9,229 nucleotides of DNA from Syntrophaceae bacterium. Lineage in GTDB: Bacteria; Desulfobacterota; Syntrophia; Syntrophales; Smithellaceae. Under the pieces are notes generated by a model, which was not told the origin of the DNA, did no database searches, and worked only from the letters and a program-made list of their open reading frames with translations. Shown here piece after piece: positions 1 to 7,567 of the stretch; position 1 is the stretch's first letter, and every line of letters begins with the position of its first letter. The translations under genes and the position numbers were made by a program. The stretch covers positions 1 through 9,229 of the forward strand of contig DNYQ01000198.1 of assembly GCA_003506745.1 (NCBI GenBank), given 5' to 3'.

Positions 1-248
1 CTTATCCCACAACGGAACAGGGCCTGAAAGCTTTAGTCGAAGCGCCTACGGCCGGCAATCTGCCCAGAAACTGGCGGACCGGAGGCTATCTGGAAAAAGG
101 GAAGGTTCCCAAAGATCCCTGGAGCAATGAATTTATTTATGTCAGCCCCGGCAGCCACGGCGACTTTGATTTGTCCAGCCTGGGGGCCGACGGCGAGGCA
201 GGTGGAGAAGGTGTCGATAAGGACATCCATAACTGGGAAATTGAGTAA
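1..248 (+). CDS. gspG: GspG, major pseudopilin of the type II secretion system (3' end only)
   Basis: Partial gene; the 5' part lies before the window. The first complete codon starts at base 3, and 81 C-terminal residues are visible before TAA at 246-248. They begin YPTTEQGLKAL, a hallmark of the GspG globular domain, followed by GGYLEKGKVPKDPW and the end motif LGADGEAGG-GVDKDI. In studied GspG proteins this last glycine- and aspartate-rich loop binds calcium and stabilises the pilin fold. GspG is the main subunit of the periplasmic pseudopilus that pushes substrates through the secretin. The prepilin leader and hydrophobic helix are not visible. The gene overlaps the downstream pseudopilin gene gspH. 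The identity is very secure from motif matches and context. Confidence 0.96.
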   Translation, partial: YPTTEQGLKALVEAPTAGNLPRNWRTGGYLEKGKVPKDPWSNEFIYVSPGSHGDFDLSSLGADGEAGGEGVDKDIHNWEIE

Positions 249-765
249 ACACGGCTTTACGCTGGTCGAATTGCTCGTCGTGATTGCGTTGATCGGCATT
301 ATTCTGGTCATGGCCGTACCCGTGACCCGGGATGCTCTTACCGTCGGCAAACTCAAAAAGGCATCGCGACAGTTCATTGGCCTGGAGCGGAAGCTGCGCG
401 TCGAGGCGGTACGCGATCAGGTTGATTATATTCTGATTCTGGATATCCCCGGCGCGAGCTACTATGTGATCACATCCGACATGACCCCGGAAAAGCAAAA
501 TGATGTTCAAAAAAATGCGAAAAAGTTTCCCTCCGGGGTTGCCGTTTTGGACATGATCAACCGGAAAAATGAAACGATTGCGGATGGCGTTGTGAAAATC
601 AAATTTGGCAAGAACAATATTGGCACGCCTTTGATCCTTCATTTGGCTGAGGATGAAGAGCGGATGACGCTGGTCGTTAATCCCTTTTTAGGGGTCACCG
701 CTGTTTATGATCAGTATGTTGAGATTTCTCCGGATGACGGTTTAGGCAGGGATGCGACAAAGTAA
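241..765 (+). CDS. gspH: GspH, minor pseudopilin
   Basis: Minor pseudopilin, part of the tip complex of the T2SS pseudopilus. A class III (prepilin peptidase) signal is clear: KHG^FTLVELLVVIAL, with Gly at -1, Phe at +1 and Glu at +5, then a hydrophobic helix of about 20 residues. The remaining 145 or so residues fit the GspH beta-rich domain. No ATG gives a sensible leader: the only upstream in-frame ATGs lie deep within gspG. I chose TTG at 241, giving a 174-residue precursor with a 5-residue leader (MSKHG) and an 8-base overlap with gspG. GTG at 211 is a real alternative: it gives 184 residues and a 15-residue leader, with GGAG at 204-207 just upstream. H versus another minor pseudopilin is called mainly from its place between G and I, and from size. 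Confidence 0.88.
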   Translation: MSKHGFTLVELLVVIALIGIILVMAVPVTRDALTVGKLKKASRQFIGLERKLRVEAVRDQVDYILILDIPGASYYVITSDMTPEKQNDVQKNAKKFPSGVAVLDMINRKNETIADGVVKIKFGKNNIGTPLILHLAEDEERMTLVVNPFLGVTAVYDQYVEISPDDGLGRDATK

Positions 766-770
766 GAGGA
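766..770 (+). promoter_or_regulatory. Ribosome binding site deciding the gspI start
   Basis: GAGGA lies immediately after the gspH stop (TAA at 763-765) and five bases before ATG at 776. It favours that ATG over the in-frame ATG codons at 752 and 770, the first of which lies inside gspH. The chosen start also gives a compact seven-residue prepilin leader. Confidence 0.7.
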
Positions 771-775
771 TGACG

Positions 776-1144
776 ATGCAAAAGAAAAAAGCTGGTTTTA
801 CGCTTCTGGAGATCATGATCGCCGTGGCCATTCTGGCAATTGCGTTGGTGGCGGTTTTTCAGATGCAATCGCAAAGTATTTCCATGGCATCCGAGTCGCG
901 CTTTTTGACCACGGCGTCGCTTTTGGCTCAGAGTAAAATGGCCGACATTGAAGCGCTGTCAACGCTTAGCAATCAAAGTCAAAAAGGTGATTTTGCTCCC
1001 GGCTATCCCGACTACGGCTGGACAATCCGGGTAACGGATACTCAAATTGCCAAACTCAAAAGAATTGAAGTCAATGTCGTTCATCAGGCCCTGACCAGGC
1101 AAGGCGCCTATCAACTTATTTTCTACAAGACAAGCGGGATGTGA
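776..1144 (+). CDS. gspI: GspI, minor pseudopilin
   Basis: 122-residue precursor of a minor pseudopilin that nucleates the tip complex with GspJ and GspK. The leader MQKKKAG is followed by FTLLEIMIAVAILAIAL, with Gly -1, Phe +1 and Glu +5 as needed for PilD/GspO cleavage and N-methylation. Downstream, the stretch ASLLAQSKMADIE and the YPDYGW motif are strongly typical of GspI, and the short length agrees with the family. The start at 776 is supported by GAGGA five bases upstream. Longer in-frame starts at 752 and 770 would add residues and fit the ribosome binding site less well. The gene follows gspH after 10 bases, and its TGA shares a base with the gspJ start. Confidence 0.95.
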   Translation: MQKKKAGFTLLEIMIAVAILAIALVAVFQMQSQSISMASESRFLTTASLLAQSKMADIEALSTLSNQSQKGDFAPGYPDYGWTIRVTDTQIAKLKRIEVNVVHQALTRQGAYQLIFYKTSGM

Positions 1145-1812
1145 TGATGTCTGACAGGCCGTCCGTCCATTATCAGGATTCGCGTGGCTTTACCCTGCTG
1201 GAGATTTTGATTGCCATCTTCATTCTCGGCATTGTCCTTTCGACGATATATGCCGCCTACAGCGGGACGTTAACGGTCGTCAGGGAACTGGATGACGACT
1301 CCCGAGCTTATGCGATGGCGCGTATCACCCTGGATAAAATGAGCGGTGATTTATCCTCATTGCAGCGCTTTGGAGATGCCTTTGTTTTGCAATCTGAAAA
1401 ACGCAGAATCGGCAACCGTGAATTCGGCTCGATCTCATTCTGGTCGGCGGCTCATCTGGCGTTTGAGGAAGAATTACTATCCGGTTATCCGGCTTCGATT
1501 GCTTATTTTGTCAGGGAAGATAAAGATGGTGGTTTGTCACTCCGGCGTTCCGATGTTGCGGGTGCCGAGCCTGCCAAGGATAAGCAAACCGGCGGCGGGA
1601 TAATTATTTGTGAGAATGTTCAGGCGTTGAATTTGATATTTTACGATGAAGGAGGCCAATATTATGATTCCTGGGACACGGCGTCTTCATCCGCATCGCA
1701 AAAAGGCAAGCCCCCTGTGTTGGTTCAAATCGAATTGATTCTGAAAAACGCCCGGGATGCTGAAAAACCCTACAAATTTATAACCAGGGTATTTCTACCG
1801 GTGAGAAAATGA
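1144..1812 (+). CDS. gspJ: GspJ, minor pseudopilin
   Basis: 222-residue precursor of the larger minor pseudopilin that binds GspI and GspK at the pseudopilus tip. A 15-residue leader ends in SRG, followed by FTLLEILIAIFILGIVL with Phe +1 and Glu +5. The body carries GspJ features: ARITLDKMSGDLSSL just after the helix, a central FWSAAH strand, CENVQALNLIFYDEGG, and the C-terminal FITRVFLPVRK. GTG 1141, ATG 1144 and ATG 1147 are consecutive codons. I chose 1144 because it overlaps the gspI stop as TGATG; ATG 1147 has slightly better spacing (7 bases) from GGGA at 1136-1139 and is equally possible. The gene ends in a 4-base ATGA overlap with gspK. The identity is secure. Confidence 0.94.
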   Translation: MMSDRPSVHYQDSRGFTLLEILIAIFILGIVLSTIYAAYSGTLTVVRELDDDSRAYAMARITLDKMSGDLSSLQRFGDAFVLQSEKRRIGNREFGSISFWSAAHLAFEEELLSGYPASIAYFVREDKDGGLSLRRSDVAGAEPAKDKQTGGGIIICENVQALNLIFYDEGGQYYDSWDTASSSASQKGKPPVLVQIELILKNARDAEKPYKFITRVFLPVRK

Positions 1813-2783
1813 AACGGTTTAAAGAAATATTACAAAGTCATTCCGGCGTCGCGTTGATTATCGTCATCCTGATGATCAGCATTCTGGTGGCCGCCGCGCT
1901 GGAGTTGAACCGGTTGTCACGCGCCGATATCTATAGCGCGGCTAACACAAGCGACGGCCTCAAGCTGACCTATATTGCCAAATCCGGATTCTACGGTGCG
2001 GCAGCCTTGCTGATCAACTCCAAGAACGAATATGAAACCCTGAATGATGACTGGGCCAACGCAGAGGTTTTGTCCGCCCGGTCTGAATCATTATTCACCC
2101 ATGGTCATTTCAGGGTCAGAATTGAAGACGAGAAAGGGAAAATTCCGCTCCATAAACTCGTGAACGGCGGCACGGTGAATGCCGACATCAAAGATATGTT
2201 GCTCAGGCTTTTACATCTGCCGGAATTTAATCTGGATGGTCGCAAATCGTCGGAAATTGTGGACGCGATTATCGACTGGGTGGATGATAATCATGAGATG
2301 ACCGGCGCGGGCGCGGAAAGTCCCTATTACGCGTCATTATCGATGCCCTATGCCGCAAAAAACGCGCCGTTGGATTGCATTGAAGAACTGCTTATGGTAA
2401 AAGGGATTACCCGGGAACTCTTTGCCGGGACACAAGAAAAACCCGCTTTGTCTCAGCTGGTGACCATTTACGGCACGGGGGCTGTCAGTATCAATACGGC
2501 GCCAAAAATGGTTTTGCGCGTTCTTTCTCCCGATATCACGGTCGCGTTGGCGGATAAAATAGATGAATACAGAAGAAACAAGAGCCATGATTTGTCTTTA
2601 GTCGATTGGTATAAAAAAGTTCCCGGCATGGAAAGCGTGACGATAAAACCGGGGTTGATTGACGTGGCAAAAAGCAATTACTTCAGCATATACGCAACCG
2701 GCGTGGCCGATAAGATGTCACGAAGCATCAGCGGCGTCATGCAGCGGTCGCCATCCCGGATCATCCATTGGAGGCAGGATTGA
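1809..2783 (+). CDS. gspK: GspK, pseudopilus tip protein
   Basis: 324-residue atypical large pseudopilin that caps the pseudopilus. The N-terminus is prepilin-like (SHSG^VALIIVILMISILV, residues 10-27) but lacks Glu at +5 (Ile here). This is the family's normal state, because GspK needs no salt bridge to a subunit above it. Family motifs follow: ARSESLFTHGHFRVRIEDEKGK around 90-111, the metal-loop-like DAIIDWVDDN (152-161) with GAGAESPYY (166-174), and GAVSINTAPKMVLRVLSP (224-241), which joins the helix-hairpin-helix-like lobe. Length matches the family. It overlaps gspJ by 4 bases, and its TGA shares a base with the gspL ATG, so translation is probably coupled on both sides. Confidence 0.96.
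   Translation: MKRFKEILQSHSGVALIIVILMISILVAAALELNRLSRADIYSAANTSDGLKLTYIAKSGFYGAAALLINSKNEYETLNDDWANAEVLSARSESLFTHGHFRVRIEDEKGKIPLHKLVNGGTVNADIKDMLLRLLHLPEFNLDGRKSSEIVDAIIDWVDDNHEMTGAGAESPYYASLSMPYAAKNAPLDCIEELLMVKGITRELFAGTQEKPALSQLVTIYGTGAVSINTAPKMVLRVLSPDITVALADKIDEYRRNKSHDLSLVDWYKKVPGMESVTIKPGLIDVAKSNYFSIYATGVADKMSRSISGVMQRSPSRIIHWRQD
2770..2774 (+). promoter_or_regulatory. Ribosome binding site deciding the gspL start
   Basis: GGAGG lies inside the last codons of gspK, eight bases before ATG at 2783. It rules out the longer in-frame TTG starting at 2768, which would overlap the site itself, and places the gspL start on the last base of the gspK stop codon (TGATG). Confidence 0.8.
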
Positions 2784-4309
2784 TGCCGAAAACAATTCTT
2801 GGCCTGGATATTGGATCTGACACCGTCAAAGCCGTATGGGCATACCGCGTGGGCCGGACGGACGTCCATGTGCTTGGTTCCGAAACCGTGCGGCTCGAAG
2901 GCGGCGTTGATCTGGAGGCGGCCTTAAAAATACTGGCGGAGTCGCTCCGCCCGACAGCGCCCTCGGGGATTCGCTGTGTGGTTTCCCTGCCGCCCTCGGA
3001 GGTCATGTTTCGTCAAATCCGCCTGCCTTTCCATGACGAAAGCAAAATCAATAAAACTCTGTCTTTTGAATTGGAGCCTCTCCTGCCTTTACCCATCGAG
3101 GACGTGGTAGTCGATTATGTGCGCCTTCCCGACGACGGGCTATTAGCGGCCGCCGTCGGGAAAAAGAGAATCCGGGAAATCATTGCGGCGGTTGAGGCGC
3201 AATTAGGCGAGGTATCGGCCATCGACATTGCCACAGCTGCTCTGGCTTTGCCGCTCATGGAACAAAAGGCTTTGGCCGACACGGGTATTCTGCTCGATAT
3301 CGGCGCCTCTTTTGCCTCTGCCGTTTTTTATGAAAAAAACGCATTGGTCCAGATCCGTTCTTTTGCCTTTGGCGGAGACGCGATCACCCGCGCCCTGGCC
3401 GCGGATTTATTTTGTGATCCCCCGGCGGCGGAGTCCGTAAAAATCAGCGGCGACTACGGGACAAAAACCGGAGGGGCACTGGCTGCCTGCCGTGAATTTT
3501 GCGCAACGCTCGCCAATGCCGTTGAATTGATGCGGCTCGATGAAACGCTGCACGGCACACCCGCACAAATTCTGGTTACCGGAGGCGGTTCTTTATTTAA
3601 ACCGCTGGTTGATGAACTGGAAAAGACTTTCGGTGTGCCGGTGATGGTTCTCGATTTCGGCGGATCCGAACACTCCGAAATCGGCGAAAAACCGCAAAGC
3701 CGCTATCAACCGCTCATCATGAACACGGCGCTCGCGGCCGTGAAAAGAGCCTTTGCTTCACGCAAGTCCTTTAACTTCCGACGGGGGGAATTTGCGGTAA
3801 GAAGAGGCGGCGGCGACCGGACAAAACAATTACGGTGGGGAACCATTATTGCCGGAATCATCTTACTTTTGGCGGCGGTTGATTTGGTTCTTGACTATCA
3901 ATGGCAGGCGCGTCAGGCTGACAGTCTGAAAAATCAGATCGAGTTGATTTTTAAAAAGCATTATCCCCGGACGCCAATGGTTGATCCGGTCGCACAATTG
4001 CGAACGAAGCTTGCCGAAGACAAAAAAACGTATAGCATGGATGACGGCGGTTCGGGAGTAACCGTGCTGGAGTTGTTAAAAGACGTTTCCGTCCTTATTG
4101 CCCCCACACTGGATGTTGTCATCACTCATTGGCATTACGAGAATAATGTCGTTCTCCTCAAAGGCGAAGCAAAAAAAATTGATGATGTGACGAATGTAAA
4201 AAATGAGCTTCTAAAATCAAAGATATTCAAAAATGTTGTGATCAACAAAACGGCTCTGGCCAAGGAAGGAACCCAAGTGAATTTTGATTTGAGGATGGAG
4301 TTAAGATGA
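2783..4309 (+). CDS. gspL: GspL, inner-membrane platform protein with a PilM-like actin fold
   Basis: 508-residue bitopic protein that recruits the GspE ATPase to the membrane and pairs with GspM. Residues 1-330 form a PilM/FtsA-like cytoplasmic domain with three motifs of the actin superfamily: GLDIGSDTVKAVW (7-19, phosphate 1), GILLDIGASFASAVFY (168-183, phosphate 2) and LVTGGGSLFKPL (264-275, adenosine). FNFRRGEFA (330-338) is the usual GspL segment just before the membrane. One transmembrane helix follows (about 351-371), then a periplasmic PilN/ferredoxin-like domain (about 375-508). Well-studied GspL proteins have a degenerate nucleotide site, so these motifs are notable. PilM-like annotation is the alternative name, but the fused TM and periplasmic part and the position between K and M favour GspL. 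Its stop overlaps gspM by 4 bases. Confidence 0.92.
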   Translation: MPKTILGLDIGSDTVKAVWAYRVGRTDVHVLGSETVRLEGGVDLEAALKILAESLRPTAPSGIRCVVSLPPSEVMFRQIRLPFHDESKINKTLSFELEPLLPLPIEDVVVDYVRLPDDGLLAAAVGKKRIREIIAAVEAQLGEVSAIDIATAALALPLMEQKALADTGILLDIGASFASAVFYEKNALVQIRSFAFGGDAITRALAADLFCDPPAAESVKISGDYGTKTGGALAACREFCATLANAVELMRLDETLHGTPAQILVTGGGSLFKPLVDELEKTFGVPVMVLDFGGSEHSEIGEKPQSRYQPLIMNTALAAVKRAFASRKSFNFRRGEFAVRRGGGDRTKQLRWGTIIAGIILLLAAVDLVLDYQWQARQADSLKNQIELIFKKHYPRTPMVDPVAQLRTKLAEDKKTYSMDDGGSGVTVLELLKDVSVLIAPTLDVVITHWHYENNVVLLKGEAKKIDDVTNVKNELLKSKIFKNVVINKTALAKEGTQVNFDLRMELR

Positions 4310-4866
4310 TCAGGACAACCTGGTCGAATTTGGATGCTAAACAGCGCGCCATGATCACGGGCGGCGCGGCTTTCGTGATCGTCGCCATCCTTCTTGCGTT
4401 TGCCGTTTTCCCGCTGTGGGACGCGCGAGCCAAAATGAAGAATACCATACTGATTCAGTCAAAAAAGCTTGAGGAAATCGTCAAAATCGATGCGGACGTT
4501 GTCTCACAGGACGCTAAAATATCACGGATCAGAAATTCAATTGCCTCACGCCGATCCGATTTTACTTTGTTTTCGTATCTGGAAAATAAAGCGGTTTTGG
4601 CGAATGTCAAAGGCGGCATCAAACAGATGAATTCCGTTCAGGGGATTCAATCCCCGAGCTTTGAGGAAACCCTTGTTGCTCTGAAACTGGAAAAAATAAC
4701 GATCAAGCAACTTGCAGATTTTTTATTTCAGATCGAATCACCTTCTGAGATGATCAGGATTAAAAGGATCACGGTTGATAAAATGAAGGAAAGTCCGGAA
4801 TACATCAGCGTCCAGCTTTTGATTGCCTCTTATGCGCCGACCTCTTCACGTTTGGGAGGTCCATAG
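4306..4866 (+). CDS. gspM: GspM, inner-membrane platform protein
   Basis: 186-residue bitopic protein, the partner of GspL in the T2SS assembly platform. A short cytoplasmic N-terminus is followed by a transmembrane helix (about 15-37, rich in A, V, I, L), then a charged segment likely to form a coiled coil (about 40-85). The C-terminal half (about 88-176) alternates strand and helix in a way consistent with the ferredoxin-like fold of GspM/PilO. Sequence conservation in this family is weak, so the call rests on architecture plus position directly after gspL. ATG at 4306 overlaps the gspL stop as ATGA, with GGAG at 4297-4300 five bases upstream. The 3' end contains GGAGGT (4855-4860), which likely serves gspN. 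Confidence 0.88.
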   Translation: MIRTTWSNLDAKQRAMITGGAAFVIVAILLAFAVFPLWDARAKMKNTILIQSKKLEEIVKIDADVVSQDAKISRIRNSIASRRSDFTLFSYLENKAVLANVKGGIKQMNSVQGIQSPSFEETLVALKLEKITIKQLADFLFQIESPSEMIRIKRITVDKMKESPEYISVQLLIASYAPTSSRLGGP

Positions 4867-4871
4867 ACGTC

Positions 4872-5699
4872 ATGCGCTTTTTGAAGAACAAATTTATCTG
4901 GCTGACGATTTATGCAATAGGCGTAACCTTCGTCTTTTTATATCTTCTTTTTCCCTCTGTGCTGGTCAAAGAGCAACTGGAGGCAACAGCCTCTGCCGCC
5001 GGTTTTGTCCTGAGGGCTGAATCCTTGCATCCTTCATTGCCTCTGGGCGTTAAACTTCAGGATTTAACCTTGCGCTTGCCGTCAAAGCCTGCCGATGTTA
5101 TTTTCCAGGGCACATTACTGGATTTACAAGTCAATCCGGTCAGTCTGTTCCGGAAACACAATACCATCCATTTCCGGGGCAAAGCTTACAGCGGTATCTT
5201 TGACGGCCAAGCAGGCTTTCTCTCATCAGCCCAAACGAGTTTGCCGGTTGAGGGAAAAATAAATTTTCAGGATATTGATCTGGCCCGATACAGCCCGACC
5301 GGCTTCCCCTTATTCAAGGGGATGACAGGTCTTCTTCGCGGATCTGTTTTTTATACAATAGACGAGGCGACAAGACAAAAGGTTGATGGGGTATTGTCCA
5401 TCTATCTAAGCCGGGGCGCTTACCCGCTTACGGAAGCTTTCCTGGGGATGAACCGCATCGAGTTTGACCGCGGCGAGATTCAGGCTCAATTAAAAAACGA
5501 CAGTGTGGCGCTCACCAAGTTTGAATTTTACGGAACAAAGATGAATTGCTTATTAAACGGCAGCATTTCGCTTGCGGATCGCTTGGATGAAAGCCGTCTG
5601 AATTTAACGGGCGTGCTGGAGATTGTTGGAAAGAACAAGGCCAGGATGAATATTATGGTGGGTGGAACGCTGGCCAGTCCATCAGTCCGCTATATATAA
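4872..5699 (+). CDS. gspN: GspN, AsmA-like T2SS accessory protein
   Basis: 275-residue protein with an N-terminal transmembrane anchor (about 9-29) and a periplasmic body of repeated beta strands. SLHPSLPLGVKLQDLTLRL near residues 51-69 and the terminal GTLASPSVRYI resemble AsmA/GspN-type proteins, where short repeats end in a 'GTL..P' strand. Position after gspM agrees with GspN. GspN is not required for secretion in all T2SSs and its role is poorly known; an AsmA-like fold suggests envelope contacts or lipid binding, which is inference. The start is ATG 4872, with GGAGGT ending 11 bases upstream, inside gspM. I see no frameshift or missing segment. Confidence 0.82.
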   Translation: MRFLKNKFIWLTIYAIGVTFVFLYLLFPSVLVKEQLEATASAAGFVLRAESLHPSLPLGVKLQDLTLRLPSKPADVIFQGTLLDLQVNPVSLFRKHNTIHFRGKAYSGIFDGQAGFLSSAQTSLPVEGKINFQDIDLARYSPTGFPLFKGMTGLLRGSVFYTIDEATRQKVDGVLSIYLSRGAYPLTEAFLGMNRIEFDRGEIQAQLKNDSVALTKFEFYGTKMNCLLNGSISLADRLDESRLNLTGVLEIVGKNKARMNIMVGGTLASPSVRYI

Positions 5700-5720
5700 G
5701 GGCAGGGCGGCGGCAGAGGC

Positions 5721-6632
5721 ATGAAGGATATGCGGGCAAATATCACGCGAAAGTTTAAACAGGGGTTCAGCCGGATTTCAAATATTCCAGCCGGCTTATC
5801 GGTGCTGCCGGGTGCAGCGACGACATTGCTGATTGCCGTCTCGATCACGATGATGTCGTTTCTGGGAGTGGATATATTTTATAAAATAGTCCGTTTAAAG
5901 ATTGCCGGTAGCCCGTCCGTCGCCATCATACAAACCTCCGCCATGGCGTCAACAGCAGGGCAGGGGCGTTCCATCGAATACTATGATGTTGTCGCAAAAC
6001 GCAATTTGTTTCAGACGACACGCCAGACGATTATTGACACAAATGCAGGCGGGAATCTTTTGCCAAGCGAAGAATACACCGCTTTTGATTTGAAGGGCAC
6101 AATGCCCATCAATCAAGCCGTGGGATATGCAATTGTTGAGGAAAAGGGCAAGGGCAAGCAGAAGCTCTACCGCATAGGCGAGATGATCGGGCAGGCCAGG
6201 CTCATTCGCATTACGCGCAACACGGCAGTTTTGAAAGACGGAGAAAAAGAATTTGTGATGAAGATCAGGGAAAGTGCCGAAGGCCCGCTGAAGGGGCTGT
6301 CTCCCAGGCCGGGAAGCGGTATCGCCGTGTACCGCCAGGAGGTGACGCAAAGCCTGGGCGATTTGAAATCCATTATGAGCCAGGCGGTTGTTCGGCCTTT
6401 CCTGGTTGAAGGCGTGCAGCAGGGATTTATCGTTTCCAGTATTGCACCCGGCAGTCTTTATCAAAAGCTGGGCCTGCAAAACGGTGATGTCGTCGTGGAT
6501 GTGAATAATAAAAAACTGGCAACCGCCGACGATATTTTACAGTTGGTGAATACAATGCAGGCCGGTGGAAGTGTATCCGTCAAACTGATGCGTAACGGAA
6601 AGAACGAAACTATTAACTATTCTTTTAACTGA
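5721..6632 (+). CDS. gspC: GspC, inner-membrane protein linking platform to secretin
   Basis: 303-residue bitopic protein that connects the inner-membrane complex to GspD. A basic N-terminus is followed by a transmembrane helix (about 32-55), a short linker, the homology region (HR, about 90-183) beginning at the diagnostic VVAKRNLF and including FDLKGT and YAIVEEKGKGKQKLYRIGE, then a connecting helix and a PDZ domain (about 222-302) containing GFIVSSIAPGSLYQKLGL and NGDVVVDVN. In characterised systems the HR binds the N0 domain of GspD. The start is ATG 5721; ATG 5730 (three residues shorter) is better spaced from GAGG at 5716-5719, so either could be used. Placing gspC after gspN rather than first in the operon differs from the classical gammaproteobacterial order. 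Confidence 0.93.
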   Translation: MKDMRANITRKFKQGFSRISNIPAGLSVLPGAATTLLIAVSITMMSFLGVDIFYKIVRLKIAGSPSVAIIQTSAMASTAGQGRSIEYYDVVAKRNLFQTTRQTIIDTNAGGNLLPSEEYTAFDLKGTMPINQAVGYAIVEEKGKGKQKLYRIGEMIGQARLIRITRNTAVLKDGEKEFVMKIRESAEGPLKGLSPRPGSGIAVYRQEVTQSLGDLKSIMSQAVVRPFLVEGVQQGFIVSSIAPGSLYQKLGLQNGDVVVDVNNKKLATADDILQLVNTMQAGGSVSVKLMRNGKNETINYSFN

Positions 6633-6661
6633 AAATAACCGTTGGGGAGAGTTTACTAACC

Positions 6662-7534
6662 ATGTATGCCGCGTATTTTGGTTTAAAAGAAAATCCGTTC
6701 AAGCTGACGCCTGAACCGCGCTATCTGTTTTTAAGCGAACAGCATCGCGACGCGTTTAATTATCTGATCTATGGCATTAAGGAAAAGAAAGGCTTTGTCC
6801 TGATTTCCGGCGGCATCGGCACGGGCAAAACCACCATCTGCCGAACGTTGCTTAATTTACTGGATCCTTATCCGTCGGTCGAAACAGCCCTGATCTTCAA
6901 TACGGCGATTTCCGATGTGGAACTTCTGGAGGCGGTTGTGGCGGAATTCGGCATTGAAGTTCCCGGAGAGACCAAAACAAAAAAATCTTATATTGACGCT
7001 TTAAATGGATTTCTGCTGAAAAATTTTGCCGTTGGTAAATATGCGGTGCTGATGATTGATGAGGCGCAGAATCTTTCGCATGGCGCCCTGGAACAAATTC
7101 GCATGCTGTCAAACCTGGAAACGGAGCGTGAAAAGCTCCTGCAAATCATTTTAATCGGCCAGCCGGAACTTAGAGCCACACTGTCTTTGCCGGCGCTTCG
7201 ACAGTTAAACGAAAGAATTACGGTGCGCTATGATCTGAAACCGTTATCGGCGGACGACGTCGTGGCTTATATTCATCATCGATTGGGCGTTGCCGGCGGG
7301 CCGGGGAAAATTCAATTTGCGAAAGGCGCTTATCGGCAGGTTTTTGATTTTTCCGAGGGCATTCCGCGCCGGATCAACGCGCTTTGCGATCGGGCGCTCC
7401 TGATCGCCTATGCCAAAAATATCAGCAGAATTGACCGCAGGGTCATCCGCCATGCGGCGCGTGATATAGGGAGTGGGTATTTTCAGAAGACCATCAGCAG
7501 TGAAAAGAAATCATGGTTGCGGTTGACCACTTAA
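6662..7534 (+). CDS. gspA: AAA+ ATPase of the GspA/ExeA-MshM family, short form
   Basis: 290-residue ATPase starting MYAAYFGLKENPFKLTPEPRY, the signature of the ExeA/GspA group. Walker A is GGIGTGKT (50-57), Walker B VLMIDEAQ (129-136), the sensor-1 region ILIGQPEL (163-170), a likely arginine finger in LNERI (182-186), and the sensor-2 region GIPRRINALCDRAL (233-246). All catalytic elements look intact. Aeromonas ExeA is about 550 residues, with a transmembrane helix and periplasmic peptidoglycan-binding domain after the ATPase; both are absent here, and the protein ends soon after the AAA+ lid. In length it matches MshM of MSHA pilus systems. It likely works in the cytoplasm with the membrane TPR protein encoded next, probably helping secretin assembly (inference from ExeAB). 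GGGGAG at 6644-6649 precedes the ATG by 12 bases. Confidence 0.87.
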   Translation: MYAAYFGLKENPFKLTPEPRYLFLSEQHRDAFNYLIYGIKEKKGFVLISGGIGTGKTTICRTLLNLLDPYPSVETALIFNTAISDVELLEAVVAEFGIEVPGETKTKKSYIDALNGFLLKNFAVGKYAVLMIDEAQNLSHGALEQIRMLSNLETEREKLLQIILIGQPELRATLSLPALRQLNERITVRYDLKPLSADDVVAYIHHRLGVAGGPGKIQFAKGAYRQVFDFSEGIPRRINALCDRALLIAYAKNISRIDRRVIRHAARDIGSGYFQKTISSEKKSWLRLTT

Positions 7535-7567
7535 ACGCCGCCGGAATTTCTTGACCCATGGGGAGTT

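Noticed and set aside
127..240. Extended N-terminus of gspH starting at ATG 127
   Set aside because: It would place about 43 residues before the prepilin cleavage site and overlap the conserved C-terminus of gspG by over 120 bases. Shorter GTG or TTG starts give normal leaders.
142..642. 166-codon open frame on the - strand opposite gspG/gspH
   Set aside because: It lies fully opposite two well-supported genes, has no recognisable domain and shows an odd His/Arg/Gln-rich composition typical of antisense shadow frames.
5949..6479. 176-codon open frame on the - strand opposite gspC
   Set aside because: It is antisense to the HR and PDZ coding region, whose protein sequence is clearly conserved. 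No motif or ribosome site supports the reverse frame.
6633..6661. Possible terminator or promoter in the gspC-ATPase gap
   Set aside because: Only 29 bases, with no inverted repeat, no T-run after a stem and no convincing -35/-10 pair. It holds just a GGGGAG ribosome site.
7535..7567. Possible terminator in the ATPase-TPR gap
   Set aside because: The 33 bases contain no stable stem followed by a T-run, and the next gene continues the same operon.
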